A DNA stretch of 64,000 nt from Micavibrio sp. UBA6147 (GTDB lineage: Bacteria; Pseudomonadota; Alphaproteobacteria; Micavibrionales; UBA1664): NCBI GenBank assembly GCA_002423185.1, contig DIUX01000005.1:1-64000 (forward strand), read 5' to 3'. This document shows positions 42,273 through 51,206 of this stretch, in pieces. A model generated the notes under the pieces. It saw only the letters and a program-made list of their open reading frames with translations, had not been told where the DNA came from and did not search any database. Both the position numbers and the translations under genes were made by a program. Positions within the stretch are counted from its first letter, which is position 1, and the number at the start of each line of letters is the position of its first letter.

Positions 42273-42884
42273 CTACTTACTTTCAATCCCAGCCACAAAA
42301 CAATCAATCAAATACCCCGTCATCTCCGAAAGGGAGTCTTGGGGGGTGATGAGGGGGGTTTTTCCGGTTTCTTCTAGGAAACAGAGGCCGTGGACGGAGG
42401 CCCATAGGATGCGGGCGGCCATTTTGCGGTGGCGATCCGGTTTTTGGGTGTAATAGGGCTTGAGGAGGGTTTCCAAGGGGGCGAAAAGGCGGGTGACTTT
42501 GGCTTGGTACCATTCCGGCGCTTTCTTGCCGTCCGGCAAGGTGTAGGTAAAGAGCATGAGCCAGTGGGGCTTGTATGTTTTTGTGAAATCCCTGTACAGA
42601 TGTGCCATTTTTTTGATGTTTTGGATGGGCGGAGCGCTGTGTGCCGTGCAGTCGGGGCTTGACAGAACCGCATAGAGTTTATCGAGCGTCATGCCGTTGA
42701 CCGCCAGATATAAATCGTCCATGGCGGGAAACACATTATAGATCGTGCCTGCGGCATAGTTGATGTCTTTGGCGATGTGCCGCGCCGTCAAGCCTGCAAA
42801 TCCATCCTTTTTGACGATATCCCACGATGCCGACAAAATAATGTCTTTGAGTTCGTCGCGGGTGTGATCGCTGCGTCTGGCCAT
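42273..42884 (-). CDS. TetR family transcriptional regulator
   Basis: The 203-residue product starts at the ATG after AGGAGACTCC. The N-terminal helix-turn-helix is GLTARHIAKDINYAAGTIYN (about 32-51). The C-terminal part resembles the TetR_C_33-type ligand domain. It is divergent from the DUF2339 gene, and two perfect palindromes lie between them, one 38 bp before its own start. Autoregulation and control of the neighbour are likely. The ligand is unknown. Confidence 0.88.
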   Translation of the reverse strand: MARRSDHTRDELKDIILSASWDIVKKDGFAGLTARHIAKDINYAAGTIYNVFPAMDDLYLAVNGMTLDKLYAVLSSPDCTAHSAPPIQNIKKMAHLYRDFTKTYKPHWLMLFTYTLPDGKKAPEWYQAKVTRLFAPLETLLKPYYTQKPDRHRKMAARILWASVHGLCFLEETGKTPLITPQDSLSEMTGYLIDCFVAGIESK

Positions 42885-42921
42885 GGAGTCTCCTGTGTAT
42901 GAAGGGCATGATATATTCATT

Positions 42922-42936
42922 TTGAACTTAGTTCAA
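42922..42936. promoter_or_regulatory. TetR operator palindrome 1
   Basis: TTGAACTTAGTTCAA is a perfect inverted repeat with a one-base centre. It shares the TTGAAC/GTTCAA arms with site 2. It lies 38 bp upstream of the tetR start. Confidence 0.75.
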
Positions 42937-42977
42937 TTATTTATTGCGCTTTGCGGAAATTTATGGCATGCTGTAAA

Positions 42978-42992
42978 TTGAACGATGTTCAA
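42978..42992. promoter_or_regulatory. TetR operator palindrome 2
   Basis: TTGAACGATGTTCAA is a perfect inverted repeat with the same arms as site 1. The two sites are 56 bp apart start to start. It lies 57 bp upstream of the DUF2339 gene start. Confidence 0.75.
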
Positions 42993-43048
42993 AATGGGGT
43001 GCGTCTGGTTTGGGCGCTGCGCGTTAACAATAGGGTGGGTTGCTGTCC

Positions 43049-45817
43049 ATGGAACTGATGATCTTGGTTTTTCTGCTTGTTGTGATTTTCACGTTGTGGG
43101 GCACTCATTCCCGTTTAGGCAGAGTCGGGGACGATATTGACCGGCTTCAAAAAAGAGTCGAGGATTTAGAGATCCGGTTTGCGGATGAACCATGGAACGA
43201 ACCGGCCAATAAATTTGCGCAAACCCCTTTGCAAACCCCTGTGCAAAATCCCGCGCATGATTCTGCACAAGACCATGCCCCCAAAACCGCCTTGGCGTCC
43301 TCTGTGCCTCAGGTCAAGATCGAAGAGTCGGTATTCGCCCGCGCAGCCGAGGAGGCCGAAGGCTGGGTGACAATGGACGGCGCAGAAACGTCCGTGCCGG
43401 AAACGCCAAGATCAACTCAAAAATCGCAAGGGGCGAATAATCAGCGGGCAAAAAAATCGCATGGTATGTTCGAGCATAATATCGCGGCGCAATTTCCCGT
43501 TTGGATTGGCGCGGTATCTTTGATCTGTGCGGCGTTTTTCCTCGTGAAATATTCTATCGAGCTTGGCTGGATGAAGCCGATGGTACGCGTATCGCTGGGT
43601 GGCTTTTTTGGCGGCGCTTTGCTGGCGGCGGGTCAATGGGTCGGGCGGCGCGAGCAGATCGCCAATTCCGTGCGGATTGCGCAGGGGCTTGTCGGCGCGG
43701 GGCTTGTGGCCTTGTATGTCAGTATCTATGCCGCGATTAATTTATACAGCCTGATGCCGCCCTTGCTTGGGTTTGGTGGTATGGCTGCGGTCACATCATT
43801 GGCGGTTCTGTTGTCGCTCAGGCATGGCCAGCCCATCGCGGTGTTTGGCTTGCTGGGCGGCTTGCTCACCCCCGCTTTGATTGGGTCTGACGACCCGAAT
43901 GCGCTGGCTATGTTCGGCTATTTGTTCTTGTTGTTCAGCGGTATGTTCGCGGTACTGGTGCGCAAGGGCTGGTGGCGGATGGCGATTGCCGCGGTCATCG
44001 GTGTTTTTTGCTGGTCGGTGTTTTGGTTCTTGGCTGCCTTTGCGGCGTCTGATGCGATGGTGCTTGTCCTGTTTGCCATGGCGGTTATGGCGGTTGTTTT
44101 GGGGGTCACAGGCAAGCGCGTCATCAAAGACACAATGACGGAGCAAGAGGAGCTGTCCGTCCACGGCCTGAATTTCACGGCGATTGCGGGCGGGGTTTTG
44201 ACGATTATATGGCTCAGTTTCGAAATGACCTTGAGCCTGTTTGACTGGTCGATGCTCGGCTTGCTCAGCATGGCGGTGATGGTTTTGGCGTATTTCCAGC
44301 CCGCCGTCTATCAAAAGGTGCTGTGGTTGAAACTTGCCACAAGCTTGATTTTGTTCTTCGCTTGGGCGCAAGACGCGCCGCTCGGCAATGCGGTCGCCGT
44401 TTTGGCAGGGATGGGTGTTATTTATATCGGCGGCGGTGCCTTCGTCATGCGCCAAATCCGCGACCCGCGTTTCTGGGCGGGGATGCAGGTTGTGGCGGCT
44501 CTTGGCCTTTATACAATCTCGTATTACGTGCTGGATTTACCGCAAGCCGTTTTGGAATCCTTCGGTATGTTCTGGGGGCTTATCAGTTTGGTTCTTGCGA
44601 GTTTGTCCATCTATCAAGCCTCGGATATTCGCGAAAAATACAGCGCCGATCCGCGTATTCGCGAGCATCTGGTGGCGATTTACGCGCTGGCGGCCTCGGC
44701 GTTTCTGTCTTTGGGGCTGGCGATTGAATTGCCGTGGCGCTATGTGCCGCTCGCCATTGCTGGGCAAATCGCCGCGACAGCATGGGTTTATTACGCAACG
44801 CAGATTGATGCGCTGAAGAAAATCATGCTGATTTTGACGACTGTGTTTGCGGCGCTGAATTATCCGCAGATTGTCTTATTCGCCGGCGTTATTATTGAAT
44901 CCCTATGGGGCGGGGTACCGTCTGTGCGCCCTGTCGGCTTTTATGGGCTGGATGCCCCGCTTGTCAAACTCGGCGTTCCGTCTGTGCTTCTTTTTGTTGC
45001 GCTGTGGGTGACGATGAAGCGGGATAGCCGTGACAAGACATTGAACCATATGCTGTTTGGAACGGCCTTGGCTCTGGCCTTGGCATGCGCGTATTGCGTG
45101 TTCCGCGGTTTGGTTCATGCGGATCAAAACTTCTTTGCCGTGCGGGCGGGCTTTATTGAAAGAGGCGTGATCAGTTTTGCCTGCGCCGGTGCGGGGTTTG
45201 CGATGCTGCAAATGGTGCGGCGGTATGATGTGTCGTTCCTGAAACCAGGGGGGCTTGGGCTGTTCCATCTCGGGATGCTGCGCTTTGCCTATTTTGACTA
45301 TCTGGTTTATAATCCGTACTGGTCAAAATCCCAGTTTGTCGGCGATATGCCTGTCCTGAACGGGATTACCCTGACCTATGGCCTTGGCACTTTGCTGGCG
45401 GCGTGGGCGGTGTACAGCAAGGAGCAGCCTATGATGAAGAGGTTTTACAAAGTGTTATGTTTTATCTCGTTATTTGCCTTTGTGACCTTATCTGTACGCC
45501 AGTATTTCCACGAGGGTTATGTCGTGAGATCTATTATGATGAGTTCCGCCGAGTTCTACGCCTATTCCGTGGTCTGGCTCATGACGGGGTTGGGGTTGCT
45601 GGGCGCAGGCATCAAGATGGCAAACAAGCCTCTGCGCAGGGTTTCTCTGGCCTTTGTGATATTTGCCGTTTGCAAAGTCTTCTTGTTTGATGCGTCTGAG
45701 CTAGAAGGGCTGTACCGCGTGTTCTCCTTCTTCGGGCTCGGTGTATCCTTGATCGGACTAAGCTATTTCTACACAAAATTCGTACTCAGCAATCAACACA
45801 GAGAAGATGAGGGGTAG
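43049..45817 (+). CDS. Large DUF2339 membrane protein
   Basis: The product has 922 residues from the ATG at 43049; an upstream TTG adds three. It begins with a membrane helix, then a predicted coiled coil (RVGDDIDRLQKRVEDLE) and a low-complexity linker with TPLQTPVQNPAHD repeats. From about residue 150 some 25 membrane helices follow, starting with FPVWIGAVSLICAAFFLVKYS, the DUF2339 signature. The function of this family is not established. Control by the divergent TetR protein is suggested by the paired operators. Confidence 0.85.
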   Translation: MELMILVFLLVVIFTLWGTHSRLGRVGDDIDRLQKRVEDLEIRFADEPWNEPANKFAQTPLQTPVQNPAHDSAQDHAPKTALASSVPQVKIEESVFARAAEEAEGWVTMDGAETSVPETPRSTQKSQGANNQRAKKSHGMFEHNIAAQFPVWIGAVSLICAAFFLVKYSIELGWMKPMVRVSLGGFFGGALLAAGQWVGRREQIANSVRIAQGLVGAGLVALYVSIYAAINLYSLMPPLLGFGGMAAVTSLAVLLSLRHGQPIAVFGLLGGLLTPALIGSDDPNALAMFGYLFLLFSGMFAVLVRKGWWRMAIAAVIGVFCWSVFWFLAAFAASDAMVLVLFAMAVMAVVLGVTGKRVIKDTMTEQEELSVHGLNFTAIAGGVLTIIWLSFEMTLSLFDWSMLGLLSMAVMVLAYFQPAVYQKVLWLKLATSLILFFAWAQDAPLGNAVAVLAGMGVIYIGGGAFVMRQIRDPRFWAGMQVVAALGLYTISYYVLDLPQAVLESFGMFWGLISLVLASLSIYQASDIREKYSADPRIREHLVAIYALAASAFLSLGLAIELPWRYVPLAIAGQIAATAWVYYATQIDALKKIMLILTTVFAALNYPQIVLFAGVIIESLWGGVPSVRPVGFYGLDAPLVKLGVPSVLLFVALWVTMKRDSRDKTLNHMLFGTALALALACAYCVFRGLVHADQNFFAVRAGFIERGVISFACAGAGFAMLQMVRRYDVSFLKPGGLGLFHLGMLRFAYFDYLVYNPYWSKSQFVGDMPVLNGITLTYGLGTLLAAWAVYSKEQPMMKRFYKVLCFISLFAFVTLSVRQYFHEGYVVRSIMMSSAEFYAYSVVWLMTGLGLLGAGIKMANKPLRRVSLAFVIFAVCKVFLFDASELEGLYRVFSFFGLGVSLIGLSYFYTKFVLSNQHREDEG

Positions 45818-45859
45818 AAAGATGACAGAGCTTCAAAAAAGAGGAGAGATAACCAAGCC

Positions 45860-46564
45860 GTGATCCTTCAAAAAATACGATCAATCGCAAAAATGCAGGT
45901 TAGTGGCTGGTGGGCGCTGTTGGCTTTGCCCGTTTTTTTGGTCATTTTCTCTTTCGTTGCTTATTTGATTATTAACGCGAATGTGAAAAAAGGCCCTCGA
46001 GCGGATGATGTTTGGCATCCTCCTACCGCAGAAGAAACCGCTATCGCCTCACTGAACCAATTCATGGCATCGATACAGACCGCTTTTTTTAGAGTCAGGC
46101 AGTCAGGGGTTGATTCTGAAGGTTCTAAAGATATTGTGCGATGCATGATGTCAAATAATTGTACAGATGAAGCGGCTCGTTTGTCCGACCCTTTTCGTTA
46201 CCCCTTCTTTCAGCCCTATGTTTTTGAACATTTAAGTGATCAACCTGATGCCATTATAACGATTGGAAACAGGATACCACGGCTGGGAACTGATGAGCCT
46301 GAACTATTAATTGTTGTTCCGAGAGCGCGGGAGGATTTTTGTAAAAAAAGCCTCGACTATCTGAACAAAGGCAGAGACCCTGAAACGTGGCCATTTCACT
46401 GGGATATACAAAAAACCGATGTTGAGATCTCTCTCGTGCCTTATGACGTGGACATCTCAAACCCCGAAGATATCGTAACATTGCCGGATCTTTACCCTTA
46501 CAAATGGGGGTGCATCAAGGCAAAAAACGGCTTGTTCTTCGTTGGTACATTATTGCAACGATAA
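45860..46564 (+). CDS. Membrane-anchored hypothetical protein
   Basis: The 234-residue product starts at GTG after AGGAGAGAT. A membrane helix spans about 18-40, and the rest is probably periplasmic. IVRCMMSNNCTDEA near residue 92 gives a Cys pair. This region faintly recalls the Cys-pair segment of the proteins at 7049-8571, but I would not claim homology. It opens a run of four genes on the plus strand with little spacing. Function unknown. Confidence 0.5.
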   Translation: MILQKIRSIAKMQVSGWWALLALPVFLVIFSFVAYLIINANVKKGPRADDVWHPPTAEETAIASLNQFMASIQTAFFRVRQSGVDSEGSKDIVRCMMSNNCTDEAARLSDPFRYPFFQPYVFEHLSDQPDAIITIGNRIPRLGTDEPELLIVVPRAREDFCKKSLDYLNKGRDPETWPFHWDIQKTDVEISLVPYDVDISNPEDIVTLPDLYPYKWGCIKAKNGLFFVGTLLQR

Positions 46565-46580
46565 ATAAAGGACGAGTGCC

Positions 46581-47273
46581 ATGACAGAAAAAGTAGATTA
46601 TTCAGATGGTGTTGTCGGGAGAATGGCTATTTTTCTTCGGCGGATTTTCTTTGTTTTTGTTGTCTGTTCATGCGTGTTGCACGCAGGTGACGTGGGTGCT
46701 TCAGGTACAATCGGGTACTATACGGGCATCAAGGCCGTTTCAATTTATTTTGATCACTTGCCTGATCCTGCGGAAGAGGAGCAAGAAGGATATAAATCGG
46801 TCGCAATACCGCCTTTCTATACATTAGAGGATGCGGAATCCCTCTCCGAACAAGAGATGCAATATAGAGCCGCAGACCACAAGGCAAGAATGGAGCAAAT
46901 TGTCTACAATGCACTCCGGAAAAGGCTGACGCGGAAAACGCTGCAAAAGCTTGAGTTGCATCCTGCCGGAACAGGGCTTGATTTTGAATGGAACGGCAAG
47001 ACCTTTTATGTCCATCTCGAAATGGGGGAGCGCGCCTATGTCGCGGACGGCAAGAATATGAGATTGCTGGCGATTGCCGTCCGAACCTACAAGCCCAATA
47101 ATTATTTGGAAAACCCTTTTTTTACATTTGCTCAAAATTGGAATACCGCGACATTTTTTGTGTCTGAAGAATCCGACAAATATTATGAAGATGTTGAGGA
47201 TGCTGTTTTTGCATGTTTGCAGAATGTTTCGAGAATACTGAACTCTGTCTACGGGGACAAAAACAATGAGTAA
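46581..47273 (+). CDS. Secreted protein, family also found near 7049-8571
   Basis: The 230-residue product has a hydrophobic segment at about 16-38 and then a soluble domain. GIKAVSIYFDHLPDP, LELHPAGTGLDFEWNGKTF and YYEDVEDAVFACL align with the following gene (GIENISIDFDQALDP, LTLLPAGTGTSFEWNDKTL, YYEDMSEAAYVSL). The order of features also recalls the paired proteins beside the metzincin. It overlaps the next gene by 8 bp. No known domain. Confidence 0.55.
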   Translation: MTEKVDYSDGVVGRMAIFLRRIFFVFVVCSCVLHAGDVGASGTIGYYTGIKAVSIYFDHLPDPAEEEQEGYKSVAIPPFYTLEDAESLSEQEMQYRAADHKARMEQIVYNALRKRLTRKTLQKLELHPAGTGLDFEWNGKTFYVHLEMGERAYVADGKNMRLLAIAVRTYKPNNYLENPFFTFAQNWNTATFFVSEESDKYYEDVEDAVFACLQNVSRILNSVYGDKNNE

Positions 47274-47994
47274 TGTATTTCTTATTTTTGTAAGAATTTT
47301 GTGTGTTTCCACCTTTCTTCTTTTATCGTTCTGCCTTTCGTGCCGCGGGCTGCTGGCGGAGGGGATAGACAAACAGTACGATGCCAAAGAGCGAATAGAA
47401 AAAGAATATTGGGAGGGAATAGAAAATATTTCTATTGATTTTGATCAAGCCTTAGATCCCACAATTACGCTCGAAGAGAGGAAAAAACGATATCGTGCGT
47501 TTAAGCCGCCATCCGATGACGTGGTGGCTTGGAAGGAGTGGCAGCGTGTAAGCATGCTGAATCGGGAAGTGCACAAAGCAAAACTTTCCGAGGTTTTGCA
47601 TGACGCTCTTCAAAGGCGTTTAAATGAGAAAACTCGTCAGAATTTGACCTTGCTTCCAGCGGGGACAGGTACTAGTTTTGAATGGAATGATAAAACGCTT
47701 TATATTGTTGTGGATATAGGATGTCGGCTTGATGAACTTCGTGATGCGGAAGGTAAGCTATGTGCCATGTCTATCCGAGGATATCGGATTAATAATAATC
47801 GTTTAAAGCGGCAACCTGCCCCTTATTTCAGGGCGGTCGCTGTACGTCTAGGAACTATACCATTTGTTGTGCGGGGTGTTTCGTATGGAGATTCTGTTGA
47901 ATACTCAGATCAATATTACGAAGACATGAGCGAGGCCGCCTATGTTTCTTTGGCAAAAATATCTTCAATTCTTAATACTGTGTATGGGGAATAA
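47266..47994 (+). CDS. Secreted protein, tandem paralogue
   Basis: The 242-residue product has a signal-like hydrophobic N-terminus (about 4-24) and is a clear paralogue of the preceding gene, sharing three conserved blocks and the C-terminal SSILNTVYGE (neighbour SRILNSVYGD). The two genes overlap by 8 bp. Tandem paralogy and AT-rich composition fit an accessory immunity-like locus. Function unknown. Confidence 0.55.
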   Translation: MSNVFLIFVRILCVSTFLLLSFCLSCRGLLAEGIDKQYDAKERIEKEYWEGIENISIDFDQALDPTITLEERKKRYRAFKPPSDDVVAWKEWQRVSMLNREVHKAKLSEVLHDALQRRLNEKTRQNLTLLPAGTGTSFEWNDKTLYIVVDIGCRLDELRDAEGKLCAMSIRGYRINNNRLKRQPAPYFRAVAVRLGTIPFVVRGVSYGDSVEYSDQYYEDMSEAAYVSLAKISSILNTVYGE

Positions 47995-47995
47995 C

Positions 47996-48229
47996 ATGAA
48001 GAAATTGAAGATATTGGGTTTGGTCATTTTGTGTTTTGTGGCGCTTGGGTTGTTGACCTATGTAGCGCCCTCAGCCACGACCTATATCAAATACGACCAT
48101 GTGTACGATTGGAATGATCCGAACAGTGACAAGTTTGACCCGATGCGCCTCGATATGGGGTATTATCAAGGAGCAGAAAAAGATGCTTTGGTCAAAGTGC
48201 AAGATTCACGCGGATTTATGGGGGTATGA
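47996..48229 (+). CDS. Short protein with N-terminal membrane helix, possibly truncated
   Basis: The 77-residue product has a hydrophobic helix at about 4-24 and a polar tail with YDHVYDWNDPNSDKFD. Its ATG comes one base after the preceding stop. It lies where the effector would be expected if this locus follows the immunity-then-effector order, and it ends abruptly, so it may be a remnant. No family is recognised. Confidence 0.45.
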   Translation: MKKLKILGLVILCFVALGLLTYVAPSATTYIKYDHVYDWNDPNSDKFDPMRLDMGYYQGAEKDALVKVQDSRGFMGV

Positions 48230-48248
48230 GAAGCGCTAGACCGAATGA

Positions 48249-48602
48249 TTATTCAGCAATCTTCCTCACAAATTCCGATTTCAAGCCCATTTGGCCGATG
48301 CCGGGGATTTTGCAGTCTATGTCGTGGTCGCCTTCGACAAGGCGGATGTTTTTGACTTTGGTGCCGACTTTGACGACGGTGGAGGTGCCTTTGACCTTCA
48401 GGTCTTTGATGACCGTCACGGTGTCGCCGTCATGGAGTTCGATTCCGTTGGAATCGCGGGTGATTTTGTGGTCTGGGTTGCCGGCTTCATCGCCGACAGC
48501 GGACATTGACCATTCATGGCCACATTCGGGGCAATTATACAGGCCGCGGTCTTCGTAGCAATGGGCGGATTGACAGCTTGGGCAGTTTGGGTGAGCGTTC
48601 AT
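48249..48602 (-). CDS. PhnA/YjdM zinc-ribbon domain protein
   Basis: The 117-residue product has an N-terminal zinc ribbon (CPSCQSAH and NCPECGHEW) and the conserved PhnA domain: DGDTVTVIKDLKVKG, VKVGTKVKNIRLVEGDHDID. Despite the name, the family is not needed for phosphonate cleavage and its role is unclear. The start at MNAHPNCP matches the family. It is convergent with the preceding run of genes. Confidence 0.88.
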   Translation of the reverse strand: MNAHPNCPSCQSAHCYEDRGLYNCPECGHEWSMSAVGDEAGNPDHKITRDSNGIELHDGDTVTVIKDLKVKGTSTVVKVGTKVKNIRLVEGDHDIDCKIPGIGQMGLKSEFVRKIAE

Positions 48603-48787
48603 GGCGTTTGGCTTTCTCGGTCTGGGTGGTAATTCTTTACGAAGATATAGCACAAAACAATTGATTGGTCAGGGGCTTTGGTGTCGCAGTTTGAGAGCCC
48701 GATTTTTGAACAGATTTTGGAGCAGATTTTGCGGCTTTGCAAAAATTATTCTTGACGTTTTTCCCTTGAATGTGAGTTAGTAACACT

Positions 48788-48871
48788 ATGAATACACAAA
48801 TCTTCACCAGCCCTGCCAACATTCGACGCGCACGACGTATGACCGCGCCGCGTTTGTGGTGGGCTGCGTAA
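48788..48871 (+). CDS. Possible Arg-rich leader peptide upstream of argF
   Basis: A 27-codon frame, MNTQIFTSPANIRRARRMTA then PRLWWAA, lies in the otherwise empty 394-bp gap before argF. Five Arg codons, four of them in RRARR, are followed directly by a hairpin with a T run (48870-48913). TTGACG at 48752-48757 could be a -35 element. The ribosome site is weak and Trp-Trp near the end could instead mimic a trp-type leader. This is a hypothesis from the sequence layout. Confidence 0.35.
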   Translation: MNTQIFTSPANIRRARRMTAPRLWWAA

Positions 48872-48913
48872 AGGTTTTCTCCTCGATTTTCAAAGAAACT
48901 CCCTTTCGTTTTT
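48870..48913 (+). terminator. Possible attenuator hairpin before argF
   Basis: AAAGG pairs with CCTTT, with an inner TTTC/GAAA pairing, followed by CGTTTTTAG. It overlaps the end of the putative leader peptide and lies 84 bp before the argF start. The stem is only moderately stable. Confidence 0.35.
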
Positions 48914-48996
48914 AGTCGCTGCAAACAAGCCCGCGGCGCGTGATCTGTGATTTTTCCACGTTGTCCTATCGCTCATACACAAAGGGAACAAAACCA

Positions 48997-49905
48997 ATGT
49001 CCGCACCAAACACCGTTAAACATTTTCTGGACCTGCCGGACATTCCGGCACAGGCGTTAAAGGCTATCCTTCAAAACGCGCATGAATTAAAGGCGAATAA
49101 ATTTGCCCCGCCGCAATTATTGAAGGGGCTGACCCTCGCTATGATTTTCGACAAACGATCAACCCGCACGCGGATGAGTTTCGAAGTCGCGATGAAGCAA
49201 GTCGGCGGGCACACCGTGGTGATGAGCATGGGCGACATGCAAATCGGCGGCGCCGAAAGCGTCGAGGACACCGCCAAAGTCATGGCGCGGTTCGTCGACG
49301 CGGTGATGATCCGTATGGGCAACCACGATGTGCTTAAGGAATTCGCGTCACACAGCTATGTCCCCGTGATTAACGGCCTGACGGATTGGTCGCATCCATG
49401 CCAGATTATGGCAGATTTGATGACGATTGAGGAAAAACTGGGCGGGGTGCAGGGCAAAAAAATCGCATGGATGGGCGATTATAACAATGTCGCGCGGACA
49501 TTGGCGCAAGCCTCTAAAATCTGGGACTTCACATTTTATGTCGCGGCGCCGGAAAGCCTTCACCCCGCGGATGAGAGCTTTGAAAACTCAGTCGTGTTTA
49601 CGGCCGACCCCGCCAAGGCCGCCCAAAATGCCGATGTCATTGTCACGGATACATGGGTTTCGATGGGGCAAGAGGGCAAAAGCATCGACATGTTCGCCCC
49701 CTATCAAGTCAATGAAGCCCTGATGGCGCAGGCCAAGGACAATGCGCTCTTCATGCATTGTATGCCGATCCACAGGGGCGAAGAAGTCACGGACGCCGTT
49801 TTAAATTCGCGCCACAGCGTCATCTATGACGAGGCGGAAAACCGCCTCCATGCCCAAAAGGCGATTTTGGTCTGGTGCTTGGAGCATGCCGGCGTCAAAA
49901 TTTAA
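48997..49905 (+). CDS. argF: Ornithine carbamoyltransferase
   Basis: The 302-residue enzyme makes citrulline from ornithine and carbamoyl phosphate. FDKRSTRTRMSFEVAM holds the carbamoyl-phosphate STRTR motif, MRMGNHD-like and HPCQIMADLMTI follow, and FMHCMPIHRGEEVTD carries the HCMP loop of the catalytic Cys. The start at 48997 fits the family; the frame extends 19 codons upstream. argG follows after 59 bp. Confidence 0.96.
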   Translation: MSAPNTVKHFLDLPDIPAQALKAILQNAHELKANKFAPPQLLKGLTLAMIFDKRSTRTRMSFEVAMKQVGGHTVVMSMGDMQIGGAESVEDTAKVMARFVDAVMIRMGNHDVLKEFASHSYVPVINGLTDWSHPCQIMADLMTIEEKLGGVQGKKIAWMGDYNNVARTLAQASKIWDFTFYVAAPESLHPADESFENSVVFTADPAKAAQNADVIVTDTWVSMGQEGKSIDMFAPYQVNEALMAQAKDNALFMHCMPIHRGEEVTDAVLNSRHSVIYDEAENRLHAQKAILVWCLEHAGVKI

Positions 49906-49964
49906 AAAACACGATGATTCAGTCAATTATAGTCAATATTTATATCCAATAAGGAAAAACGAAG

Positions 49965-51206
49965 ATGAGCAAACAAAAAGTGGTTTTGGCCTATTCCGGC
50001 GGTCTTGATACATCGGTCATTTTGAAATGGCTGCTTGAACAAGGCTATGACGTTGTGGCGTATCTTGCCGATGTCGGGCAAAAAGAAGACTTCTCGGCGG
50101 CGAAGGAAAAAGCCCTGAAAATCGGGGCGTCCAAAGTCTATGTCGAGGATTTGAAAAAGGAATTTGTGACGGATTATATCTTCCCCGCCTTCTCCGCCAA
50201 CGCGGTGTATGAGGGGCGTTACTTGCTCGGCACGTCATTGGCGCGCCCAATCATCGCCAAGCGGCAAATCGAGATTGCCGAAAAAGAAGGTGCCGCCTTT
50301 GTCGCCCATGGCGCAACCGGCAAGGGCAATGACCAAGTGCGGTTTGAGCTGGGCTATTATGCTTTGAAACCCGATATTCAAGTGATTGCCCCGTGGAAAA
50401 TGCCGGAGTTTTTGAGTCAGTTCAAAGGCCGCCCCGACATGCTCGCCTATGCCGACAAACATGGTATTCCGGTTACGGCAACGGTGAAAAAACCGTATTC
50501 CGAGGATGAAAACCTCCTCCATATCTCGCACGAGGCCGGAATTTTGGAAGACCCCGCCGCGATTGCGGATGAAGACGTCTACTCCCGCACCTGCGCCGCC
50601 GAAACCGCGCCGGATGTGGCGGATGTGATCGTCCTGTCGTTCAAGAACGGCTTTCCGGTCAAGGTGGTGAACAAGGCGGATGGAACGGTTCAGGCCGAGC
50701 CGCTGGCGCTGTTTACCTATTTGAACGAAATGGGCGCGAAGCATGGAATCGGACGCCTTGACATGGTTGAAAACCGCTTTGTCGGGATTAAATCGCGCGG
50801 CGTGTATGAAACCCCGGGGGGCGAGATTTTGCTTCAGGCGCATAAAGACCTTGAAGGCCTGACGATGGACCGTGAAGTCATGCATATTCGCGATATGCTG
50901 TCGCTCAAGATGGCGGATTTGATTTATAACGGATTTTGGTTCAGCCCCGAAATGGCGTTCTTGCAACACGCCATGAAAAAGGCGCAGGAAAATGTCGAAG
51001 GCGATGTGACGGTGAAACTGTATAAAGGCAAAGCCTATCCCGTGGCGCGGTCTTCGGTGAAGTCGTTGTATAATCCGGCGCTGTCATCCATGGATGAGGA
51101 AGGCGGCTATAACCAGCAAGACGCCCAAGGCTTTATCCGCATCAACGCCATCCGCCTCAAGGCCGGATACCAAAAAACGGCCGGTAAAATGGAGGATGCG
51201 GCATGA
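49965..51206 (+). CDS. argG: Argininosuccinate synthase
   Basis: The 413-residue enzyme joins citrulline and aspartate using ATP. VVLAYSGGLDTSVILKWL is the N-type PP-loop, and GATGKGNDQVRFELGYYAL and VTVKLYKGKAYPVARSS are family segments. It begins with ATGAGC after AAGGAAAAACGAAG. Its stop overlaps the argH start (ATGA), so the two are coupled. Confidence 0.97.
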   Translation: MSKQKVVLAYSGGLDTSVILKWLLEQGYDVVAYLADVGQKEDFSAAKEKALKIGASKVYVEDLKKEFVTDYIFPAFSANAVYEGRYLLGTSLARPIIAKRQIEIAEKEGAAFVAHGATGKGNDQVRFELGYYALKPDIQVIAPWKMPEFLSQFKGRPDMLAYADKHGIPVTATVKKPYSEDENLLHISHEAGILEDPAAIADEDVYSRTCAAETAPDVADVIVLSFKNGFPVKVVNKADGTVQAEPLALFTYLNEMGAKHGIGRLDMVENRFVGIKSRGVYETPGGEILLQAHKDLEGLTMDREVMHIRDMLSLKMADLIYNGFWFSPEMAFLQHAMKKAQENVEGDVTVKLYKGKAYPVARSSVKSLYNPALSSMDEEGGYNQQDAQGFIRINAIRLKAGYQKTAGKMEDAA

